NCBI GenBank assembly: GCA_027322565.1
Contig: DAHVRG010000298.1
Location: 1 to 10,540 of the forward strand
DNA length: 10,540 nt
Reading direction: 5' to 3'
DNA from: Georgenia sp.
Lineage (GTDB): Bacteria; Actinomycetota; Actinomycetes; Actinomycetales; Actinomycetaceae
Shown here piece after piece: positions 7,193 to 10,540 of this stretch (its first letter is position 1; each line of letters begins with the position of its first letter). Both the position numbers and the translations under genes were made by a program. Under the pieces are notes generated by a model. It saw only the letters and a program-made list of their open reading frames with translations. It searched no databases and had not been told where the DNA came from.

Positions 7193-7202
7193 ACCGTACG
7201 GT
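7193..7202. repeat. 10-bp palindrome in the gap before pgi
   Basis: ACCGTACGGT is a perfect palindrome 6 bases after the FUSC stop, in the 81-bp gap (7188-7268). It has the same ACCGT/ACGGT half-sites as the inverted repeat at 3238-3258. It also contains TACGGT (7197-7202), a TAnnnT -10-like hexamer on the plus strand. A weaker -10-like CATGAT lies at 7233-7238. Neither has a clear -35, and I see no convincing terminator in this gap. Confidence 0.3.
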
Positions 7203-7255
7203 CGGGCGTCGCCGGTGTGTCCCCGCCCGGGCCATGATGGGAGCCTGGACCCGAC

Positions 7256-7262
7256 GAAGGAG
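7256..7262 (+). promoter_or_regulatory. Strong ribosome binding site that fixes the pgi start
   Basis: GAAGGAG is followed by 6 bases and then the GTG at 7269. This is near-ideal Shine-Dalgarno spacing and selects that GTG over the in-frame upstream GTG at 7215, which has no such signal. Confidence 0.8.
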
Positions 7263-7268
7263 CAAGCC

Positions 7269-8903
7269 GTGCCACACGCCCAGGACATCTCGACCACCCC
7301 CGAGTGGACGGCCCTCGCGGAGCACGCCGCCGCGACGGCCGGGACCACGCTGCGCGAGCTGTTCGACACCGACCCCGACCGCGGGACCCGCCTCACCGCC
7401 GAGGTCGGGGACCTCTACGTCGACTACTCCAAGAACGGTGTCACGGACGAGACCCTGCGCCTGCTCGTCGAGCTCGCGACCGCAGCCGGGCTGCCCGAGC
7501 GAACTGCGGCGATGTTCCGTGGCGAGCACATCAACACGACCGAGGACCGCGCCGTCCTCCACACCGCCCTGCGCGCCCCGCGCGGCACCGAGCTCGTCGT
7601 CGACGGCCAGGACGTCGTCGGCGACGTCCACGCCGTGCTCGACCGGATGGCGGCCTTCAGCGAGGAGGTGCGCAGCGGTCGCTGGCGCGGACACACCGGC
7701 CGGCGCATCACCCGCGTCGTCAACATCGGCATCGGCGGCTCCGACCTCGGCCCGAAGATGGCGACCATCGCGCTCGCGCCGTACGCGACCCCGGACATCG
7801 CGGTCGACTTCGTCTCCAACGTCGACGGCGACGACATCGCCGCCGTGCTCGCCGCGGCGGACCCGCACGAGACCCTCTTCATCATCGCCTCGAAGACCTT
7901 CACCACCCTGGAGACGATCACCAACGCGACCACCGCCCGCCGGTGGCTCGTCTCCGCCCTGGGGGACGACGGCGCCGTGGCGAAGCACTTCGTCGCCGTC
8001 TCGACCAACGCGGAGAAGGTCGCCGAGTTCGGCATCGACACGGCGAACATGTTCGGCTTCTGGGACTGGGTCGGTGGGCGGTACTCGATGTCCTCCGCCG
8101 TCGGCCTCTCGCTCATGATCGCGATCGGGCCGGACCACTACCGGGACATGCTCGCGGGGTTCCACACGGTCGACGAGCACTTCCGCACCGCCCCGCTCGA
8201 GCGCAACGTGCCCGTCCTCCTCGCCCTCATCGGGATCTGGCACCGCAACTTCCGCGGCGCTGCCACCCACGCCGTCCTCCCCTACAGTGAGCTGCTCTCA
8301 CGCTTCCCGGCCTACCTCCAGCAGCTCGACATGGAGTCCAACGGCAAGTCCGTCGGGCGTGACGGGACCCCGGTTGCGGTCCAGACCGGCCCGGTCGTGT
8401 GGGGGGAGCCCGGGACGAACGGGCAGCACGCCTTCTACCAGCTCATCCACCAGGGCACCCAGCTCGTCCCCGCGGACCTCATCGGCTTCGCCCATCCCGG
8501 CGACGACGTGGCCGGGCACCACGACCAGCTCACCGCCAACCTCCTCGCCCAGGCCGAGGCACTGGCGTTCGGCAAGACCGCCGCCGAGGTGCGCTCCGAG
8601 GGAGTCCCCGAGGAGCTCGTGCCGCACCGGACGTTCGCCGGGAGCTCCCCGACCACCCTCATGCTCGCGCCGCGCCTCACCCCCTCGGTGCTGGGCCAGC
8701 TCGTCGCACTCTACGAGCACAAGGTGTTCACCCAGGGCGTCGTCTGGGGGATCAACTCCTTCGACCAGTGGGGCGTGGAGCTGGGCAAGGTCTTGGCGAA
8801 GCGGATCGAGCCCGAGCTCACCGCCGACGAGGAGCCCGAGCTCACGCACGACTCCTCGACGAACGCGCTCATCCGCCGCTACCGGAGTCTGCGGCGGGGG
8901 TGA
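7269..8903 (+). CDS. pgi: Glucose-6-phosphate isomerase
   Basis: This 544-residue protein is normal length for bacterial Pgi, which interconverts glucose-6-phosphate and fructose-6-phosphate in glycolysis and gluconeogenesis in the cytoplasm. Sugar isomerase signatures are complete: [14 protein letters not shown] (152-165), the phosphate-binding [12 protein letters not shown] (208-219), [12 protein letters not shown] (268-279), MESNGKSV (355-362), [19 protein letters not shown] (379-397) and [10 protein letters not shown] (498-507). Expected catalytic residues by comparison with E. coli Pgi (Glu355, His386, Lys514) are Glu380, His409 and Lys507, with Arg271 in the GGRYS loop. The GTG start at 7269 follows a strong ribosome binding site. 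The gene is 81 bp after the FUSC gene on the same strand, so it may have its own promoter or receive read-through. It converges with the endonuclease IV gene. Confidence 0.97.
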   Translation: MPHAQDISTTPEWTALAEHAAATAGTTLRELFDTDPDRGTRLTAEVGDLYVDYSKNGVTDETLRLLVELATAAGLPERTAAMFRGEHINTTEDRAVLHTALRAPRGTELVVDGQDVVGDVHAVLDRMAAFSEEVRSGRWRGHTGRRITRVVNIGIGGSDLGPKMATIALAPYATPDIAVDFVSNVDGDDIAAVLAAADPHETLFIIASKTFTTLETITNATTARRWLVSALGDDGAVAKHFVAVSTNAEKVAEFGIDTANMFGFWDWVGGRYSMSSAVGLSLMIAIGPDHYRDMLAGFHTVDEHFRTAPLERNVPVLLALIGIWHRNFRGAATHAVLPYSELLSRFPAYLQQLDMESNGKSVGRDGTPVAVQTGPVVWGEPGTNGQHAFYQLIHQGTQLVPADLIGFAHPGDDVAGHHDQLTANLLAQAEALAFGKTAAEVRSEGVPEELVPHRTFAGSSPTTLMLAPRLTPSVLGQLVALYEHKVFTQGVVWGINSFDQWGVELGKVLAKRIEPELTADEEPELTHDSSTNALIRRYRSLRRG

Positions 8904-8910
8904 GACGGGG

Positions 8911-8922
8911 CAGGCCGGCCTG
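8911..8922. repeat. 12-bp palindrome between convergent pgi and nfo
   Basis: CAGGCCGGCCTG is a perfect palindrome inside the 31-bp gap (8904-8934) between two converging genes. As RNA it could form only about a 4-bp stem with a 4-base loop and is not followed by a U-run on either strand. It could be part of a weak bidirectional terminator, but it is not a canonical intrinsic one. Confidence 0.3.
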
Positions 8923-8934
8923 ACGCGGCCGGGC

Positions 8935-9735
8935 TCAGGCCCCCTGCAGCCGCTCCCGGACCCAGGCGATGTCGGTGCGGTGCTCCTCGGCGCCGCCCGG
9001 CGTCTCGACGATGACCGGCGCGCCTGCCTGACGCAGCACGTCGGCGAGCTCGTCCGGCGGCAGCGTCCCCTCCCCGAGGTTGGCGTGGCGGTCGGCGCCG
9101 GAGTCGAAGGCGTCCCGGCTGTCGTTGGCGTGGACGAGGTCGATCCGGCCGGTGACCGCACGCACGCGGTCGACGAGCCCGGCGAGCTCCTCGCCACCGG
9201 CGTAGAAGTGGCAGGTGTCGAGGCAGAACCCGATCTCGGCACCGCCCTCCGCCTCGAGCACCGCCGCCCACAGCTGCGCGAGCCGCTCCACGCCCCGCGC
9301 CATGGCGCGGTTCCCGCCGGCGGTGTTCTCGATGAGCACCGGCACCTTGGCATCGAGCCCGGCGACGCACTTGCGCCAGTTGTCGAAACCGACGGCCGGA
9401 TCGTCCGCGGCGAGCACGTGCCCACCGTGGACCACGATGCCGGCGGCGCCGATCTCGGCGGCGGCGTCGACGTGCCGCTGGAGCAGCTTGCGGCTCGGGA
9501 TCCGGATCCGGTTGTTCGTCGTCGCGACGTTGAGGACGTAGGGGGCGTGGACGTAGATCGTCACGCCGGCGTCCGCCGCCGCGGTGCGCAGCGCCTCCGC
9601 TCCGCCGGGGTACCGGACCTCCGGCCCCTTCCACCCCTGGGGGTCCCCGAGGAAGATCTGGACGGCGTCCGCGCCGCGGGCGCGGGCCTCGGCGATCGGG
9701 TCGGTCTGCTCGACATGGGCTCCAACGACTGGCAT
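8935..9735 (-). CDS. nfo: Endonuclease IV family protein (deoxyribonuclease IV, AP endonuclease)
   Basis: This 266-residue TIM-barrel protein is slightly shorter than E. coli Nfo (285). The family cleaves DNA 5' to abasic sites in base-excision repair using three Zn ions. All nine expected metal ligands appear present: His63 (YVHAPY), His103 (VVHGGH), Glu136 (IENTAG), Asp173 and His176 (CLDTCH), His202 (VHANDS), Asp215 and His217 (DRHANLGEG), and Glu244 (IVETP). The NLGEG and LDTCH stretches are signature-like for endonuclease IV and distinguish it from generic sugar-phosphate isomerase/epimerase barrels. I chose the ATG at 9735 because the protein then begins MPVVGAHV, like the family's usual IGAHVS start. 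The in-frame start at 9765 would add ten basic residues with no family support and would overlap a candidate promoter. The gene lies 37 bp downstream of the HAD phosphatase gene on the same strand. Confidence 0.92.
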   Translation of the reverse strand: MPVVGAHVEQTDPIAEARARGADAVQIFLGDPQGWKGPEVRYPGGAEALRTAAADAGVTIYVHAPYVLNVATTNNRIRIPSRKLLQRHVDAAAEIGAAGIVVHGGHVLAADDPAVGFDNWRKCVAGLDAKVPVLIENTAGGNRAMARGVERLAQLWAAVLEAEGGAEIGFCLDTCHFYAGGEELAGLVDRVRAVTGRIDLVHANDSRDAFDSGADRHANLGEGTLPPDELADVLRQAGAPVIVETPGGAEEHRTDIAWVRERLQGA

Positions 9736-9742
9736 GCGCCCG

Positions 9743-9748
9743 ACCCTA
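9743..9748 (-). promoter_or_regulatory. Candidate -10 element for nfo (leaderless)
   Basis: On the minus strand TAGGGT matches TAnnnT and ends exactly 7 bases before the ATG at 9735. No Shine-Dalgarno sequence is visible there. This is the same geometry as at the SGNH lipoprotein gene and suggests a leaderless nfo transcript starting in the 37-bp gap after the HAD gene. No clear -35 was seen. Confidence 0.35.
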
Positions 9749-9772
9749 ACGCCTCGCGCCGACACCGGGTCG

Positions 9773-10540
9773 CTAGGCGCGCACCGCCGCCGGTGGACGC
9801 AGCCGTCCGGTGAGGAGCCGCTCGACGACCTGCGCCACGCCGTCCTCCTCCGCCGGCGGGGCGGTGGCGTCGGCGGCGTCCAGGGCCTCCGGGTGGGCGC
9901 CGTGCATGGCGTACCCGCGGCCGACGGAGCGGAGCATCTCGACGTCGTTCGGCATGTCGCCGAACGCGACGACCTCGTCCAGCGAGATGCCGCGGGAGCG
10001 CGCGAACGTCTCGAGGGTCGTCGCCTTGGTCACGCCCGCCGGCCCCAGCTCCAGCAGCGCCCGACCGGCGCTGGACCGCGTGACGCTCACGAGGTGCCCG
10101 ATCTCCTCACGGCCGATCCGGAGGAACTCGTCGGGGGCGAGCTCCGTGCTCAGGGTGACGAGCTTGACCACCTGCCCGCCCCCGAGCAGCTCGTCGGTGG
10201 AGGTCGCCACGGTCACCGCATGGTGCGCCAGGGCCTGGCGCTCGGCGCGGCGTGCGTCGAGGTAGCCGGGCGCGGCCCGGAGCCCTGTCGGTGTCTCCGC
10301 GGCGAACACGGCGTCGGGCACCGCGGCGAGCAGCCGCTCCACCGCCGCGCGGGCGGCGGCCGCCGGGATCGCGTGGACCTCGATCGGCTCCAGGTCCGTC
10401 CCGGTGGCGACCATCGCGCCGTTCGCCGCGATCACTGGCCCCGTGAGGCCGGTCTGCTCGAGGATGGGTGGCAGCCACCGGGGCGGGCGTCCGGTCACGA
10501 GGACGACGTCCACGCCGGCGCCGACGGAGCCCTCGAGGGC
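9773..10540 (-). CDS. Cof-type HAD-superfamily phosphatase (subfamily IIB), N-terminus outside window
   Basis: The open frame enters from the right edge and gives 255 residues ending at a TAG (9773-9775). Numbering from the edge, motif II is VLVTGRP (Thr16), AANGA (38-42) matches the Cof-type SNGA segment, the motif III lysine is Lys172 in GVTKATTLE, and motif IV is GDMPND (194-199). The C2-type cap lies between, about 50-160. Motif I (DxDGT with the catalytic aspartate) should lie roughly 20-30 residues further upstream, off the window, so catalytic competence cannot be checked here. A GTG at 10513 is in frame, but the nine residues before it (ALEGSVGAG) continue the family pattern and the domain would be decapitated, so it is not the real start. 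Members dephosphorylate sugar phosphates, nucleotides or flavin precursors; the substrate here is unknown. Confidence 0.9.
   Translation of the reverse strand, partial: ALEGSVGAGVDVVLVTGRPPRWLPPILEQTGLTGPVIAANGAMVATGTDLEPIEVHAIPAAAARAAVERLLAAVPDAVFAAETPTGLRAAPGYLDARRAERQALAHHAVTVATSTDELLGGGQVVKLVTLSTELAPDEFLRIGREEIGHLVSVTRSSAGRALLELGPAGVTKATTLETFARSRGISLDEVVAFGDMPNDVEMLRSVGRGYAMHGAHPEALDAADATAPPAEEDGVAQVVERLLTGRLRPPAAVRA

Noticed and set aside
7188..7268. Intrinsic terminator after the FUSC gene
   Set aside because: Apart from the 10-bp palindrome, the gap has only short GC self-complementarity and no T-run, so no terminator call is justified.
5697..8270. Minus-strand open frame of 857 codons opposite the FUSC gene and pgi
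   Set aside because: It mirrors real genes on the plus strand, shows Gly/Arg/Asp/Val-rich low-complexity translation and has no domain. The plus-strand proteins have complete signatures.
8298..9425. Minus-strand open frame of 375 codons crossing the pgi-nfo boundary
   Set aside because: Shadow of both genes with no domain; it would span a convergent gene junction.
8287..9813. Plus-strand open frame of 508 codons running from pgi across nfo
   Set aside because: Out of frame with pgi and antisense to nfo, whose nine metal ligands are intact. The translation is Ser/Arg/Pro-rich noise.
10513..10513. GTG at 10513 as the start of the HAD phosphatase
   Set aside because: Starting here would remove motif I and the first strand of the fold. 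The frame continues to the window edge with family-like sequence, so the true start is outside.
1..10540. CRISPR array, tRNA/rRNA, insertion sequence, prophage or toxin-antitoxin genes
   Set aside because: Looked for by eye on both strands. No regularly spaced direct repeats, no cloverleaf-like stretches, no transposase or integrase motifs, and no unexplained gap longer than 100 bases between genes.

Overview
The window is a stretch of very GC-rich chromosome (roughly three quarters G+C by eye, with nearly every third codon position G or C). It carries ordinary housekeeping genes of an actinobacterium. The HrpB helicase, a YbdK-type ligase, Pgi, endonuclease IV, frequent GTG starts, 4-bp start/stop overlaps and possible leaderless promoters all fit. 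A Micrococcales-like host is plausible but is only an inference. There are no transposases, integrases, phage genes, tRNAs, rRNAs or CRISPR repeats, and no shift in composition that would mark an island.

Layout. (1) Positions 1-51 hold the last 16 codons of a plus-strand gene, converging on hrpB. (2) A minus-strand pair occupies 36-3232: a small lipoprotein of the SGNH/GDSL hydrolase family is followed, through a GTGA overlap, by the ATP-dependent helicase hrpB. (3) A 57-bp divergent intergenic region with two inverted repeats separates this pair from a plus-strand operon. (4) The operon spans 3290-7187: a YbdK-type carboxylate-amine (glutamate-cysteine) ligase, an FAD oxidoreductase fused to a C-terminal Rieske [2Fe-2S] domain, and a half-size FUSC-family membrane protein. 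Both junctions are ATGA overlaps. (5) An 81-bp gap leads to pgi (glucose-6-phosphate isomerase), which has a strong ribosome binding site before a GTG start. (6) A 31-bp convergent gap holds a 12-bp palindrome, followed by two minus-strand genes. These are an endonuclease IV-family protein (nfo) and, upstream of it, a Cof-type HAD phosphatase whose N-terminus lies beyond the right edge.

How the genes may work together. Pgi is a central glycolysis enzyme and nfo acts in base-excision repair; both look self-contained. The one part that reads as a possible functional module is the ligase / FAD-Rieske / FUSC operon. It combines a ligase that joins an amino acid to an amine, an electron-transfer oxidoreductase and a putative exporter, so tightly coupled that joint action is likely. 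The substrate cannot be read from the sequence. This operon is the best candidate for something undescribed here; the rest is normal core genome.
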